From the NCBI GenBank assembly GCA_009937425.1, contig JAACFO010000022.1, positions 1 to 41,133 on the forward strand: a DNA stretch of 41,133 nt, in the 5' to 3' direction. The translations under genes were made by a program, and so were the position numbers. The notes beneath the pieces are model-generated. The model was given only the letters and a program-made list of their open reading frames with translations. It did no database searches and was not told the DNA's origin. This stretch comes from Gammaproteobacteria bacterium (lineage in GTDB: Bacteria; Pseudomonadota; Gammaproteobacteria; HK1). Positions 1 to 9,800 of the stretch are shown piece by piece. Position 1 is the first letter of the stretch. Each line of letters begins with the position of its first letter.

Positions 1-1
1 G

Positions 2-148
2 GACAATCCCTACTACGATGCCTGCGTGCGCTTCTGCGAGCGCTGGGATCAGCGTGCCTTCGACCCGGACTACGATACCCTGCCGCTGGAAACTTTCGAG
101 CCCATGGTGCGGCGCTTGTTCGCGGAGCCAAAACAAAAATTCGTTTAG
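2..148 (+). CDS. C-terminal end of a probable HD-domain phosphohydrolase (partial)
   Basis: The window opens inside an open frame that ends in TAG at 146-148; only the last 48 residues are present. The tail contains CERWDQRAFDPDYDTLPLE followed by FEPMVRRLF. I recall this kind of ending from bacterial HD-domain metal-dependent phosphohydrolases, including the oxygenase-like ones near phosphonate genes, but the HD catalytic motifs lie outside the window, so function cannot be confirmed. The gene converges on the minus-strand ycgL-like gene, with only 4 bases between the stops. The family call is from memory of the motif and is tentative; that the frame is coding is better supported, by its codon pattern and aromatic/charged composition. 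Confidence 0.45.
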   Translation, partial: DNPYYDACVRFCERWDQRAFDPDYDTLPLETFEPMVRRLFAEPKQKFV

Positions 149-152
149 GTGC

Positions 153-458
153 CTATTGCAGCCGACGGTCGCCCTCGGGTTCTATGGGCGGCAGCTGTAG
201 AAAATAACCGGTCTGGGAAACGCTCTCCAAGACCTTCTTCGCATCGACCCTGGCCAGGCGCCGCTGCTCGTCGATCTCGAGCTCCATAACGAAGGTCAGC
301 GTTCCCATGGCGTCCAGCAATTCCCCGGGCACACGTTCGAAGTTGTTCTCTTCGGGCACGTAGAGATAGGTCTCGGCGCGGCGCGAGCCCTTGTAGATCC
401 ATACCGTCAGTCCCGTCACAGGCACAGAATACACGAGGGCTTTTGCCGCTGTCTCCAT
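153..458 (-). CDS. ycgL: YcgL-domain protein
   Basis: A 101-residue protein from ATG 458. It carries the YcgL signature: an N-terminal VWIYKGSRRAETYLYV, then FERVPGELLDAMG, and a C-terminal GYFLQLPP. YcgL is a small, conserved gammaproteobacterial protein of unclear biochemical function. An in-frame TTG at 521 would add 21 mostly basic residues with no counterpart in the family, so I prefer the ATG, although neither start has a convincing ribosome binding site. The gene lies downstream of the nap operon terminator, on the same strand as nap, and is convergent with the truncated gene at the window start. The usual neighbour in enterics, rnd, is not visible here. Family assignment is confident; role is not known. 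Confidence 0.85.
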   Translation of the reverse strand: METAAKALVYSVPVTGLTVWIYKGSRRAETYLYVPEENNFERVPGELLDAMGTLTFVMELEIDEQRRLARVDAKKVLESVSQTGYFLQLPPIEPEGDRRLQ

Positions 459-565
459 CGGCGGGACCCGAATAAACGGCGTCTCGATGGGTCTCGCCCT
501 GGCGCGCTTCGGCTTGAGCAAACGGCGCAGGGCGATCCGCCGCTAGCGATCAGGGAATTTCGAAA

Positions 566-595
566 CACCGCCGGACATGGAGGAGGCCGGCGGTG
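566..595 (-). terminator. Hairpin terminator after napC
   Basis: A perfect 9-bp inverted repeat, CACCGCCGG at 566-574 and CCGGCGGTG at 587-595, with a 12-base loop. Read on the minus strand it follows the napC stop by about 14 bases and runs into TTTCGAAATT. The T-run is short, so termination may be partial. It is the only such structure between napC and ycgL. Confidence 0.6.
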
Positions 596-609
596 GGCGG
601 TCCACGCCG

Positions 610-1197
610 TCAGAAACCTTCGACGCCCGCCATGTCCGGAAGCTTGTGGGCGATTCCCTTGTGGCAGTCGATGCAGGTTTTCTCGCCGCTGGACAGATAC
701 TTCTCGTGAGCCTCGGCGGCTCGATTTTCCTGTCTGGTGAAATCCATGAAGTCGAAGTCGTGGCAGTTGCGGCACTCGAGGGAATCGTTGGCCTTCAGCC
801 GAGCCCACTCGTGTTCGGCCAGGGTGCGTCGATGGGCGAGGAATTTCTCCCGTGTATTGATGGTGCCAAACAGTTTTCCCCAGACTTCCTTCGACGCCTG
901 CATTTTGCGGGCTATCTTGTCCGTCCATTCGTGGGGTACGTGACAGTCCGGGCAAGTGGCGCGGACACCGGAGCGGTTAGTGTAGTGGATGGTACCCCTC
1001 AGCTCTTCGAACACGTTGTCGCGCATCTCGTGACAGGAAGTGCAAAACAACTCCGTATTGGTGGCTTCAAGCACCGTATTGAACGCACCCCAGAAGATGA
1101 CTCCCGCGATGAAACCGCCCATGGTGAGGAATCCGAGACTGTAGTGGACACTTGGACGATTGAACACCTGCCAAGCTGATTTCAAGCGTTCCTTCAT
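610..1197 (-). CDS. napC: NapC/NirT-family tetraheme cytochrome c
   Basis: Membrane-anchored quinol dehydrogenase of the periplasmic nitrate reductase; it takes electrons from the quinol pool and passes them to NapB/NapA. The 195-residue protein has one N-terminal membrane segment (about 20-42) and four CxxCH heme sites at 52-56 (CTSCH), 82-86 (CPDCH), 142-146 (CRNCH) and 175-179 (CIDCH), the expected count and length for NapC. It is the last gene of the nap operon, downstream of napB, with the putative terminator just after its stop. No napG or napH gene is present, so NapC is the only visible quinol oxidase for this enzyme. Its heme attachment would depend on the ccm genes located upstream on the same strand. 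Confidence 0.96.
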   Translation of the reverse strand: MKERLKSAWQVFNRPSVHYSLGFLTMGGFIAGVIFWGAFNTVLEATNTELFCTSCHEMRDNVFEELRGTIHYTNRSGVRATCPDCHVPHEWTDKIARKMQASKEVWGKLFGTINTREKFLAHRRTLAEHEWARLKANDSLECRNCHDFDFMDFTRQENRAAEAHEKYLSSGEKTCIDCHKGIAHKLPDMAGVEGF

Positions 1198-1261
1198 GGC
1201 ACTACCTTTGATATGACAATTTGCCCTTAGCTACCAGCTGATCGGAGATCTGTTTCGCCAT

Positions 1262-1705
1262 CTATTTCGACAGAATGGCATGCACATCGACGAAATCGTT
1301 TTCCACCAATGGCTTCACACGATTCTCCACCACGTGGCATTGATTGCAGAAGTAACGCCTCGGTGAGACCGCGGCGCGAAACTGACCGTCGCGATCCATG
1401 AAATGGGTGATGCTGACCATGGGCGCCGCTGATTCTCCTGTGCGATGCCGGGCGTGACACCCCAGGCATTTGTTTACATTGAGATCCACCTGGTAGTCCC
1501 TGATGGAGTGGGGGATGGTCGGTGGCTGCTCCGGATAGCTGCGCTGTCGCTTGGTGTCCTCTTCCACCACCTTCGGGGTCGGGGGCGCCGAAGGCTGCTC
1601 GTGGAGGGGAGTAGGGCCGCGAAGCGTGGCCACGTAGTCCTGCTCTTGTGCCGTTACCGCGAATCCACTCGAGAGCACTATGGCGAGAATAATGGTCTTT
1701 CTCAT
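1262..1705 (-). CDS. napB: Periplasmic nitrate reductase diheme small subunit NapB
   Basis: Diheme cytochrome c subunit that feeds electrons to NapA in the periplasm. The 147-residue precursor has a hydrophobic signal peptide (about 1-20) and two heme sites, CLGCH at 80-84 and CNQCH at 120-124, separated as in NapB. The start is ATG 1705, chosen because GAGG lies six bases upstream and signal peptides begin MRKTI-like. A second in-frame ATG at 1717 overlaps the napA stop as ATGA but lacks this spacing. The longer open frame to 1822 is inside napA and is not used. It lies between napA and napC on the same strand. Confidence 0.95.
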   Translation of the reverse strand: MRKTIILAIVLSSGFAVTAQEQDYVATLRGPTPLHEQPSAPPTPKVVEEDTKRQRSYPEQPPTIPHSIRDYQVDLNVNKCLGCHARHRTGESAAPMVSITHFMDRDGQFRAAVSPRRYFCNQCHVVENRVKPLVENDFVDVHAILSK

Positions 1706-1713
1706 GGCGCACC

Positions 1714-4209
1714 TCATGCCGGAAGGATCTTGACCGCACATTTCTTGTAGTCGGTCTGCTTGGAAATCGGATCGGTAGCGTCCAGAGTCACCTTGTTGAT
1801 GAGCTGGCTCGCGTCGAACCACGGTACGAACACCAGACCCCGCGGCGGCTTGTTACGGCCGCGGGTCTCGACCCGTGTGGTGATCTCTCCGCGCCGTGAC
1901 ACCACGCGTACCTGGCTTCCACGACGAAAGCCCTTATCCTTGGCGTCGTCGGGATGCATGTAGACCATGGCGTCGGGAAAGGCGCGGTACAGCTCGGGAA
2001 CCCGTTGCGTCATCGAGCCCGAGTGCCAGTGCTCCAGGACGCGCCCGGTGGAAAGCCAGAAATCGTACTCCTCGTCCGGAGATTCCGCCGCTGGCTCGTA
2101 TGGCAACGCGAAGATGACCGCCTTCTTATCCTTCTTGCCGTAGAACTGCACTACCGAGCCCGGTTCCACGTAAGGGTCGTAGGCCTCCCGGTAACGCCAG
2201 CGTGTCTCCTTGCCGTCGACCACCGGCCAGCGCAGGCCACGGGTCCGATGGTAGTCGTCGAACGGCGCCAGATCGTGAGCGTGTCCCCGGCCGAACTGCG
2301 CGTATTCCTCGAACAGTCCCTTCTGGATGTAGTTGCCGAAGCGATAGGCCTCGTCGTTGTCGTAGTGGGGATCGAGCTCGGTGATGGGGTACCTGTCCAC
2401 GGTGCCGTTGGCAAACAGCACCTCGTACAAGGTCTTTCCACGGTGCTCCGGCTTCTTTGCGAGCAGCTCTTCGGGCCACACCTCGTCGGTCTTGAAGCGT
2501 TTAGAGAACTCCACCAGTTGCCACAAATCCGAGCGCGCCTCTCCCGGAGCCCGAACCAGCTGGTGCCAGAATTGTGTGCGCCGCTCGGCGTTGCCGAAGG
2601 CTCCCTCCTTTTCCACCCACATGGCCGCCGGCAGGATGAGATCCGCGGCTTGCGCGGTGACGGTTGGATAGGCCTCTGAGACGACGATGAAGTTTTCCGG
2701 ATTCCGATAACCCGGCAGAGTCTCCTCGTTCATGTTGGCAGCGGCTTGGAGATTGTTGTTTACCTGGATCCAATAGGCATTGAGCTTGCCATCTCTGAGC
2801 ATGCGGTTTTGCAGCACGGCATGAAAGCCGGGTTTGCCGGGTATGGTGCCTTCTGGAAGCTGCCAGATGCGCTCGGCCGTCTCTCGGTGCTTTTTGTTGG
2901 TGACGACCAGGTCTGCCGGTAACCGATGCGCGAATGTGCCCACCTCGCGCGCGGTTCCGCAGGCAGAAGGCTGGCCGGTGAGAGAGAAGGGGCTGTTTCC
3001 TGGAGCGGCGATCTTGCCGGTCAGAAGGTGGATGTTGTAGACGAGATTGTTGCACCAAACTCCGCGGGTGTGCTGGTTGAAGCCCATGGTCCACGTGGAC
3101 ATCACCTTGGTGGAAGGATCGGCATAGAGTTCGGCCAGCGCCTTCAATCGTTCTTTGGGAACTCCCGAGGTCTTGGACACGGAATCGAGATCGTAGGGGC
3201 GTACAAATTCGGCGTACTCCTCCAGGGTCATCGGCTTCGAGCCGCCCGCTTTCTTGTTGTTCTTGGCGCTTTGCTCCAGCGGATTCTCCGCACGCAGCCC
3301 GTAGCCGATGTCCGCATTGCCCAAACGGAAGTTGGCGTGCCGGCTGACAAAGTCCTCGTTGACGTTGCCACTCTGGATTATGTGATTGGCGATGTAGTTG
3401 AGAATGGCGAGATCCGTCTGCGGCTTGAAGACCATGGGAATGTCGGCAAGCTCGAAGCATCTGTTCTCGAATGTAGACAGCACCGCCACTTTCACGTGGG
3501 CTGCGCTCAATCGCCGGTCGGTCAAGCGCGACCACAGGATGGGATGCATCTCCGCCATGTTGGCGCCCCACAGAACGAACGCATCGGCATGCTCGAAGTC
3601 GTCGTAGCAACCCATGGGTTCGTCCATGCCGAAGGTACGCATGAAACCCGCCACCGCAGAAGCCATGCAGTGACGGGCATTAGGGTCGATGTTATTGGAT
3701 CGGAAACCCGCCTTCATGAGCTTCGAAGCGGCGTAGCCTTCCCACACCGTCCACTGGCCCGATCCGAACATACCCACCGCGGTGGGACCTTTCTCCTTCA
3801 AGGTTTTCTTGAACTGCACCTCCATCTCATCGAAAGCGCGATCCCAGCTCACTTCGGTGAATGTGCCCTCCTTGTGATACTTCCCATTCTTCATGCGAAG
3901 TAGAGGAGAGGTAACCCGATCCCGCCCGTACATGATTTTCGACAGGAAATAACCCTTCACGCAGTTGAGCCCTTTGTTGACTTCGGACTTGATGTCTCCG
4001 TGGGTCGCGACCACGCGCCCGGATTTGGTGGCGACCATCACGCTGCAGCCGGTGCCACAGAAGCGACAAGGGGCCTTCGACCACGTCAACCGGGTTTTCT
4101 CCGATTCTGTAACGATGTTTGCCGCAGCGGCGGGCAAGCTGACGCCGGCGACGCTGGCGGCCACCCCGGCGGCATGGGCCTTGATGTACTGTCGGCGACT
4201 CATCTTCAT
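1714..4209 (-). CDS. napA: Periplasmic nitrate reductase catalytic subunit NapA
   Basis: Reduces nitrate to nitrite in the periplasm, using a bis-molybdopterin guanine dinucleotide cofactor and one 4Fe-4S cluster. The 831 residues match the usual NapA length. A Tat signal is visible at the N-terminus (SRRQYIKA, residues 4-11, followed by a hydrophobic, alanine-rich stretch). The cluster cysteines are C48, C51, C55 and C83 (CRFCGTGC then NCVKG). The Mo-ligand cysteine is C181 within ARHCMASA, the NapA-type motif rather than the Asp of NarG. The C-terminal molybdopterin-binding domain includes [16 protein letters not shown] and ends near [12 protein letters not shown]. Gene order is napD-napA-napB; NapD upstream should bind the Tat signal. 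Confidence 0.98.
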   Translation of the reverse strand: MKMSRRQYIKAHAAGVAASVAGVSLPAAAANIVTESEKTRLTWSKAPCRFCGTGCSVMVATKSGRVVATHGDIKSEVNKGLNCVKGYFLSKIMYGRDRVTSPLLRMKNGKYHKEGTFTEVSWDRAFDEMEVQFKKTLKEKGPTAVGMFGSGQWTVWEGYAASKLMKAGFRSNNIDPNARHCMASAVAGFMRTFGMDEPMGCYDDFEHADAFVLWGANMAEMHPILWSRLTDRRLSAAHVKVAVLSTFENRCFELADIPMVFKPQTDLAILNYIANHIIQSGNVNEDFVSRHANFRLGNADIGYGLRAENPLEQSAKNNKKAGGSKPMTLEEYAEFVRPYDLDSVSKTSGVPKERLKALAELYADPSTKVMSTWTMGFNQHTRGVWCNNLVYNIHLLTGKIAAPGNSPFSLTGQPSACGTAREVGTFAHRLPADLVVTNKKHRETAERIWQLPEGTIPGKPGFHAVLQNRMLRDGKLNAYWIQVNNNLQAAANMNEETLPGYRNPENFIVVSEAYPTVTAQAADLILPAAMWVEKEGAFGNAERRTQFWHQLVRAPGEARSDLWQLVEFSKRFKTDEVWPEELLAKKPEHRGKTLYEVLFANGTVDRYPITELDPHYDNDEAYRFGNYIQKGLFEEYAQFGRGHAHDLAPFDDYHRTRGLRWPVVDGKETRWRYREAYDPYVEPGSVVQFYGKKDKKAVIFALPYEPAAESPDEEYDFWLSTGRVLEHWHSGSMTQRVPELYRAFPDAMVYMHPDDAKDKGFRRGSQVRVVSRRGEITTRVETRGRNKPPRGLVFVPWFDASQLINKVTLDATDPISKQTDYKKCAVKILPA

Positions 4210-4219
4210 GCTGGCATCC

Positions 4220-4477
4220 TCATTCTGGTTCGGTTGGGTCTTCCACTTGGTGAAAGATCAGAGCCACGGACAGGACTCCCTCGAATTGGTTAATCGCATC
4301 AATGCGTGTGAGCATCTCGTCCTCGCTGATGCTCTCGAGGGTTACTACGAGCTTTCCCCGGGCGCTGGTGCCGTGGACCTCGGCACCGTCGAGTCCGCCG
4401 ATGGCGGACTCGATGGACGCGATGCCTTCCGGGCGTGCCTGCACCACCAGGCTGGAAATATGCACCTCAGTGTTCAT
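4220..4477 (-). CDS. napD: Nap maturation chaperone NapD
   Basis: An 85-residue cytoplasmic protein of the NapD family, which binds the Tat signal peptide of NapA and holds export until cofactor is inserted. The sequence begins with [13 protein letters not shown] and contains [31 protein letters not shown], the typical beta-alpha-beta ferredoxin-like pattern with the closing LIFHQVE strand. Length is normal for the family. It lies between napF (9 bases upstream) and napA (10 bases downstream) in the same direction, so the three are almost certainly co-translated from one message. Confidence 0.93.
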   Translation of the reverse strand: MNTEVHISSLVVQARPEGIASIESAIGGLDGAEVHGTSARGKLVVTLESISEDEMLTRIDAINQFEGVLSVALIFHQVEDPTEPE

Positions 4478-4486
4478 GGCGTCGTG

Positions 4487-4972
4487 TCATTGGATTGAGA
4501 CGGCGTTCTCGGGACACACGGATACACACCCACCGCACCCCGTGCAGTCGGCGATCGCGATTTCCGGAGACGGGAACCCACCGGAAACAGGGGCGAACAC
4601 GATGGCCCTCAACGCGCACGCGTCTTCGCAACTCCGGCACATGACATGTCGCTTGGCGAGGCATTCATCAGAGATCACGGCCTTGAATGTCCACGGCTCG
4701 GTCCGGCGTCGATGGAACAGGGATTCCGGGCACGCGTCGGCGCAAGCGCCGCAAAAGGTGCATTCGCCCCTGGCGAAGTCGATGCTCGGGAAGCCGCCGG
4801 TGGACGGCGCGATTATCTTCTCCGGGCAAGCGGACAGACACTCACCGCAACGTGTACAGTCATCCACGAAGCGGTCAGTGGCGAGCCACGGCAGTCGCAC
4901 ATGGATGGTTTTGCCACGGGGTCGGACCGTCAGAAAAGCACGCCTGGTTGAACTATGCGCTGTATCTCCCAT
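4487..4972 (-). CDS. napF: Ferredoxin-type protein NapF
   Basis: A 161-residue cytoplasmic iron-sulfur protein of the NapF family, thought to help load the 4Fe-4S cluster into NapA. Cysteine groups are visible at 39/42/45/49 (CTRCGECLSAC), 71/74/77/81 (CTFCGACADAC), 112/115/119 with C104 upstream (CRSCEDAC), and 143/146/149/153 (CTGCGGCVSVC). The N-terminal STRRAFL resembles a Tat-like motif that NapF proteins commonly keep, but there is no hydrophobic export segment after it. It follows the outer-membrane barrel gene by 34 bases and precedes napD by 9. Confidence 0.92.
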   Translation of the reverse strand: MGDTAHSSTRRAFLTVRPRGKTIHVRLPWLATDRFVDDCTRCGECLSACPEKIIAPSTGGFPSIDFARGECTFCGACADACPESLFHRRRTEPWTFKAVISDECLAKRHVMCRSCEDACALRAIVFAPVSGGFPSPEIAIADCTGCGGCVSVCPENAVSIQ

Positions 4973-5006
4973 GTGAATGCTCGACGCCGAGTGCCCGCGG
5001 GTGCTC

Positions 5007-6491
5007 TCAGTACTTGATCTGCAACTGCAGGTAGGCGAAATCTACGTCGCTGTTCGGAGTCGTGGCAAACACATCGCCTCCCCAGAGTTTCGAGTAACCG
5101 CCGAGAACCGACAGCCATTGATTCACGGGGTAGGTCACGAGGATGTCGAGCTCCTGGCCCACGTCGGTGGAACCATTGGAGGCCCCGCGCGCGAAGCCCA
5201 GGTTCGTGCGACTGAAAGCCCCCGTGCCGGCCCAGCGAAAATCGGCGCTGTCGTCCAGCCAGAAACGATGATAGGTAATCTCGACCCCGAGCTTGTCCAT
5301 GGGGGTCAGTTTGAGTTGCAGCAGCAGGTCGGTGAGGTTCTGGAACGCCAACTGGTCAGCGTAGCCATAATACAGGTGATTCGTTGGCAGTGCGTTGAAG
5401 AACGTATTACGGTCCTCGTCGTCCAGATTGCCGTCGCCGCTGGCCCAGTTGACACCGAGCCGCAGCCAGGGCTTTGCCCATAGGTCGGTACGCTGGTAAC
5501 CGATCTCCGCAACAAGGGCGCCGGCCAGCTGATCACGATTCTGCACACCGGTGGTCGGCCCCTGGTCCGCGTACTCTCCGAATTGGAAGGCGCCCCAGAG
5601 AAGCGTATCCACGCGTCCCTTTCCCACTGGATAGACTCCCAGCATGGAACCGCCCAGGGTATACACCTCGATATCCCCGAACAGACCGGCGACCTCGGCG
5701 GGGTCGCGGGTGTCGGAATAGCCGATGAAAAACGCGCCCAGCTCGGTGTTGTCCAGCAAAACCCCGCGCGGCGCCGTCCAGTCGAGACCTCCGAAGAGTA
5801 TGCCGTCGTTGCTTTTGTACGCCTCGTTGTCGACGACAACGACACCCGTCGTGGGCTGCGCCAGGAAGACATGCAGAACCTGACGCCCTATCGCCACCCG
5901 GGACGCCAGACCGTCGTTGGAGCGGGCGCCATTGCTCCAACCCACCGATCCCACCAGTCGCTGGGCCTGTCGCTTGGACTTCAGGTACTGCCAGTTGGCC
6001 TCTTTGTAGCCAACCTCGGTGCCCATGTTTATGTAGGATCGACCGGCGCGAATCCAGCTTCCCTGCGCTGCATCGAACTGCGCGAAAATCTGGCTCGGCC
6101 GAACACTGGAAGGATTGTCCTGATTGCCGTTGTTGCTTCGATAGAGCCCGCCCACACCGCTGGCTGTGGCCGAGAGCCCAACGACGGCGCTCTGCTGTGC
6201 CTGGGCGAACAGACGAAGCTTGTCCTTGAAGCGGTAGTCCAGTGCCACCCGTGTTCGAATGCCATGGAAATCGGATGATTCCGGCGCGAATGCCTGCCAG
6301 TTCTCCCAACGGTAACGAAACTCGATGGGGACGAGGACCTGGTGATCCCCCTTGGTGAAGCCCAGGCCCGGTTGCGCATGAAAGCCATCCTGGGCTGCCC
6401 GGGCCGTGGATTGAATCGCAGTGGAGAGCGCGAGCAACAGAGCTGCGGCGATGTGCGCCCCATTTCCGAGCCGACTTCGTTGGCCAGTCAC
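5007..6491 (-). CDS. Outer-membrane beta-barrel protein, alginate-export/porin-like, inside the nap operon
   Basis: A predicted secreted outer-membrane barrel of 494 residues. From GTG 6491 the protein starts with a basic region and a hydrophobic signal ending STARA (about residue 30), followed by alternating hydrophobic/polar strands throughout and a terminal LQIKY, the aromatic end typical of BAM substrates. Internal patterns such as IEFRYRWENWQAF, ALDYRFKDKLRLFAQAQ and WIRAGRSYINMG resemble the alginate-export (PF13372-like) barrel family; this is from memory and the substrate is unknown. The GTG start was chosen because it begins just before the signal peptide and leaves 32 bases after napE; the open frame further upstream overlaps napE. 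It sits between napE and napF, suggesting a role in anaerobic nitrate use, for example anion uptake, but that is inference. Confidence 0.75.
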   Translation of the reverse strand: MTGQRSRLGNGAHIAAALLLALSTAIQSTARAAQDGFHAQPGLGFTKGDHQVLVPIEFRYRWENWQAFAPESSDFHGIRTRVALDYRFKDKLRLFAQAQQSAVVGLSATASGVGGLYRSNNGNQDNPSSVRPSQIFAQFDAAQGSWIRAGRSYINMGTEVGYKEANWQYLKSKRQAQRLVGSVGWSNGARSNDGLASRVAIGRQVLHVFLAQPTTGVVVVDNEAYKSNDGILFGGLDWTAPRGVLLDNTELGAFFIGYSDTRDPAEVAGLFGDIEVYTLGGSMLGVYPVGKGRVDTLLWGAFQFGEYADQGPTTGVQNRDQLAGALVAEIGYQRTDLWAKPWLRLGVNWASGDGNLDDEDRNTFFNALPTNHLYYGYADQLAFQNLTDLLLQLKLTPMDKLGVEITYHRFWLDDSADFRWAGTGAFSRTNLGFARGASNGSTDVGQELDILVTYPVNQWLSVLGGYSKLWGGDVFATTPNSDVDFAYLQLQIKY

Positions 6492-6523
6492 GATTTTCCC
6501 AACCCGGGAGAATGCCGTACGGC

Positions 6524-6679
6524 TCAGCTGCCAGGGGGGCCGGCCATGAGCTGGTACATCCAAACCAGGAAGCCGTAGCCGCCGACGATTGCCGCCGACA
6601 GCACCGGTGCCAGCACGATGGTGAGGAAGAGGAAGGCGCGGAACTCGCGGCGCTTCTGCAGCTTGTCCTTGTCTGACAC
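6524..6679 (-). CDS. napE: NapE-family small membrane protein
   Basis: A 51-residue protein from GTG 6679. It has a charged N-terminus (KDKLQKRREFRAF) and one long membrane segment, FLFLTIVLAPVLSAAIVGGYGFLVWMYQL, close to the NapE/TorE pattern of a basic start followed by a single helix ending GGYGFxVWM. NapE occurs at the head of many nap operons; its role is unknown. An upstream in-frame TTG at 6745 would give 73 residues, but the added part is not NapE-like. A G-rich stretch lies upstream of the GTG at about 12 bases, a poor spacing. It is the first nap gene after the cyclase-ATPase gene. Confidence 0.8.
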   Translation of the reverse strand: MSDKDKLQKRREFRAFLFLTIVLAPVLSAAIVGGYGFLVWMYQLMAGPPGS

Positions 6680-6809
6680 GTTTCTGATGCCCCCCCAAGC
6701 ACGATGAAACGATTGCAGGGTATCGTGGAATAAGCGGGGATCCAAGCTCGACAGGGTCGTCGAAGTGTTGTACGCGGTAACGGTGCTTGGCGTTTCCAGG
6801 CAGTGGTTA

Positions 6810-9800
6810 CTACTTCAAGGTGCCGAGAAGTTCCTGCGCATCTTGGAGATCCGCGGTATCGAAACCCTCGGTGAACCAGGTGTAACAATCACCCAGTAGC
6901 CGGCGCGCATCATCGTGCTTCCCCTGCCGTTCCCAGAGACGAGCGAGACTCGTGGCTGCACGCAGCTCCAGGGATCTGGCTCCCTGGCCTCGGGCTATTT
7001 CGAGCGCCTGGTGGATGCAGGATTCCGCATCATTTGTATCTTCCTGCGACCGGGAGAGCAGAATCTCACCTCTTAGTCGATGAATTTCCGCCAGCCACCA
7101 GTTCTCGCCCCTGACTTCGATACTTTGCTGGGCCTCGTCGAGGATCTGCAGGCTCTGGGCAATTCGTCCCGCGCGTTGATAGGCCCTGGCGAGGAGTGTC
7201 ATGTAGTAAGGCGTATTGAGATATACGCCGATGTTCAAGATGGCATCGATGCTGTCACGAAGCGCCGTGAGTGTCGCTTCCGAGCCGAGCTCGTCGAAGT
7301 GAAGCTTTGCTCTTTGAACGCTGCCGTACACTATCCAGAGGTTGTAGCCATCCTGGGTAGCAATTTCCAGACCACGCTCCACCGGTGTATTGGTGTCGGC
7401 GGCGCATATCTCGGAGACATGAGCGCTTATGTAGCACAATGCGTAAGCGAGGCTGAAGCGATCGTCGGATTGCTCCGCGACCGCGATGCTTTCCTGCACC
7501 AGGTTGCGCGCGCGATCCGGATAGCCGAGCAACCATTGGGCAATCGCCAGGTATCCACGGCACGCGACGCCGGGATCCTGGGCTGCCCGATAGATGTTCG
7601 AGCTGTCCTGGCTAGGCACATACAGGGTGATGCTCTTCTCGAGATAATCGCGGGCATCGCCGGGATCACCCATGCACAGCGTAGTGAAGCCCGACGTATA
7701 GTTGGCGACAACCTGCAGCTCTGTCTGCTGCTGTTGTTCGGCAATGCGGCGCAGTTGCAGTGCGACGTTGTTGCTCTCATCGAGGGTTCGCCCTACGACG
7801 TAAGAACGCCACAGTCCGAACAGAGCCGGGACCAGGTCCGAGGCATCACCCAATTTCTCGGTCAGGCTCTGGGCTCGCGTATAGGCCGCCTCGGCACCCA
7901 CCGATCCATGGCCTTTTGCGACGATGTTCGCATGCCCGAGTGAAAGCTGCAGGGAGAGTTCCTGCCGCGCCCGCTCCTCGTTGTCCGGCAAGCTGTCCAG
8001 CGTTTCGATGCCCTTGGTGAAATAGGCAATCGCTTCGAGATTGGCCGAAAGCGCGCGGGCGCGCTCGCCGGCTTTTCGCCAGTATGCGATGGCGCGTTGC
8101 GGTTCTGCTCCCTCGGTGTAGTGGTGGGCCACGAGTTCCGGATGACTCTCCACGGTTTCGGAGAACTGCTCTTCGAGCAACTGTGCGACCCGCTTGTGAC
8201 ACTGCTGGCGGGTGCGTTTCAGCAACGACTGGTATGCCGCATCCTGGATGAGCGCGTGCTTGAATATGTACTTCGACCGCGGCAGCCTGCCCCGTTGATA
8301 AAGGAGCTCATCGGCCACCAATTGCTCGAGCCCGCTTTGCAGCTGGGGCTCGTCGAGTGCCACCACGGCGCGCAGCATCTCGTAGGCGAATTCGCGACCC
8401 AGCACTGCGCCCATCTGCGCCACCTCGCGCAGTGTGGGCAGACGATCGAGACGCGCCATCAAGGAGTCCTGCAAGGTCGCTGGGATGGAGATCTCGGAAA
8501 GCTCGCCGCTGAGCGCGTAGTGATCGTCTTCTTCACGCAGGAATTCCGATTCGAGAATAGTCTTGGTCAACTCTTCCACGTACAGGGGCACGCCATCGGC
8601 CTTGGACGCGATCTGTTCGACGACTTCCGGGGGGAGGTGCTTCCCGCCGGCGCGGAATCCGATCAGCGCCTCTACTTCCGGGCGCTCCAGTCGATTGAGT
8701 GTCACCGGCACCATGTGCGAGCGCATGGGCCAGGTGGGTACGAAGTCGGCGCGATAGGTGAGGAGGTTCATCATCGAAACTGTCGGGGATTGCTCCAGAT
8801 AGAGTTCCAACAGTTCCAGCGTCGTCGGGTCCGCCCAATGCAGGTCCTCCCACACGTTCAGCACCGGCGTACTCTCGGCCATCTCCAGCAGCCATGCCAC
8901 CAGGGCATCGAGGGTTGCCTCTCTCTTCTGGCGGGGATTGCGGTTCGATGGTGAGTAGCGTCCCTCCGGCAGGGGCAGTGACAGCAGTTCTGCGTACAGC
9001 GGGATCACCTCGGATAACGGTAAACTCTGGTGCGCCAAGGTCGCTTCCAGCTTCTCCAGCTTTTCTTCCGCACTGGATTCGGCGCTCCAGCCCAGCGCCC
9101 GCTTCAGGTGCTCGATGACCGGGTAGAGGGTGCTGTTGGCGTGATAGGGCGAGCATCGATGGGCGACCCAGACGTAGTCGTCGTCGGAGATCTGGTCGCG
9201 CAATGCCTCGATCAACCGCGATTTGCCGATACCCGCCTCGCCCTGAATGAGAATCGCCTGACCATGGCCCTGCTTGCTGGTTTCCCAGGAACGCAGCAAC
9301 AAGCCCAGCTCCTCCTGACGCCCGACCAGGGGCGTGCCGCTGCCCTTGCGTCTGGCTTCGTAGCGGCTGTGGATGTCGCGTTCGCGCAGCGCGCGCCAAA
9401 CGGGCTCCGGTTCTTCGATGCCCTTTAACACGTGGGTGCCCAGATCTTCGTACTCGAAGGACGACTCGAGCAGTTTGTGGGTGGCCTGCGCCACCACCAC
9501 TTGATCGGGGCCGGCGACGCCTTGCAGTCTTGCCGCCAGATTGGGCGTCTCGCCGACTACCGCGGCTTCCTCGGCGGCGCCTTCGCCGACCATGTCGCCG
9601 ACAACCACCGGCCCGGTAGCAACACCGATGCGAACCGCGAGCAGCGCTGCGTGACGTTTACCAATGCCGGCGTTGAGCTCCGTCATCGCATCCACGACGC
9701 CCAAGCCCGCCCTGACAGCTCGTTCGGCATCGTCTTCGTGTGCCTGTGGGAATCCGAAATAGATGAGAATGCCGTCACCCATGTAGCGGGCGATGAAGCC

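Noticed and set aside
2926..3903. Plus-strand open frame of 325 codons
   Set aside because: Antisense to napA, whose motifs and length are clear.
6680..6809. An FNR-type site (TTGAT-N4-ATCAA) upstream of napE
   Set aside because: I looked for it because nap operons are often oxygen-regulated, but no TTGAT-type dyad is present in the gap between the cyclase gene and napE.
8533..9399. Second minus-strand frame of 288 codons
   Set aside because: Overlaps the large cyclase-ATPase gene in another frame; no domain pattern.
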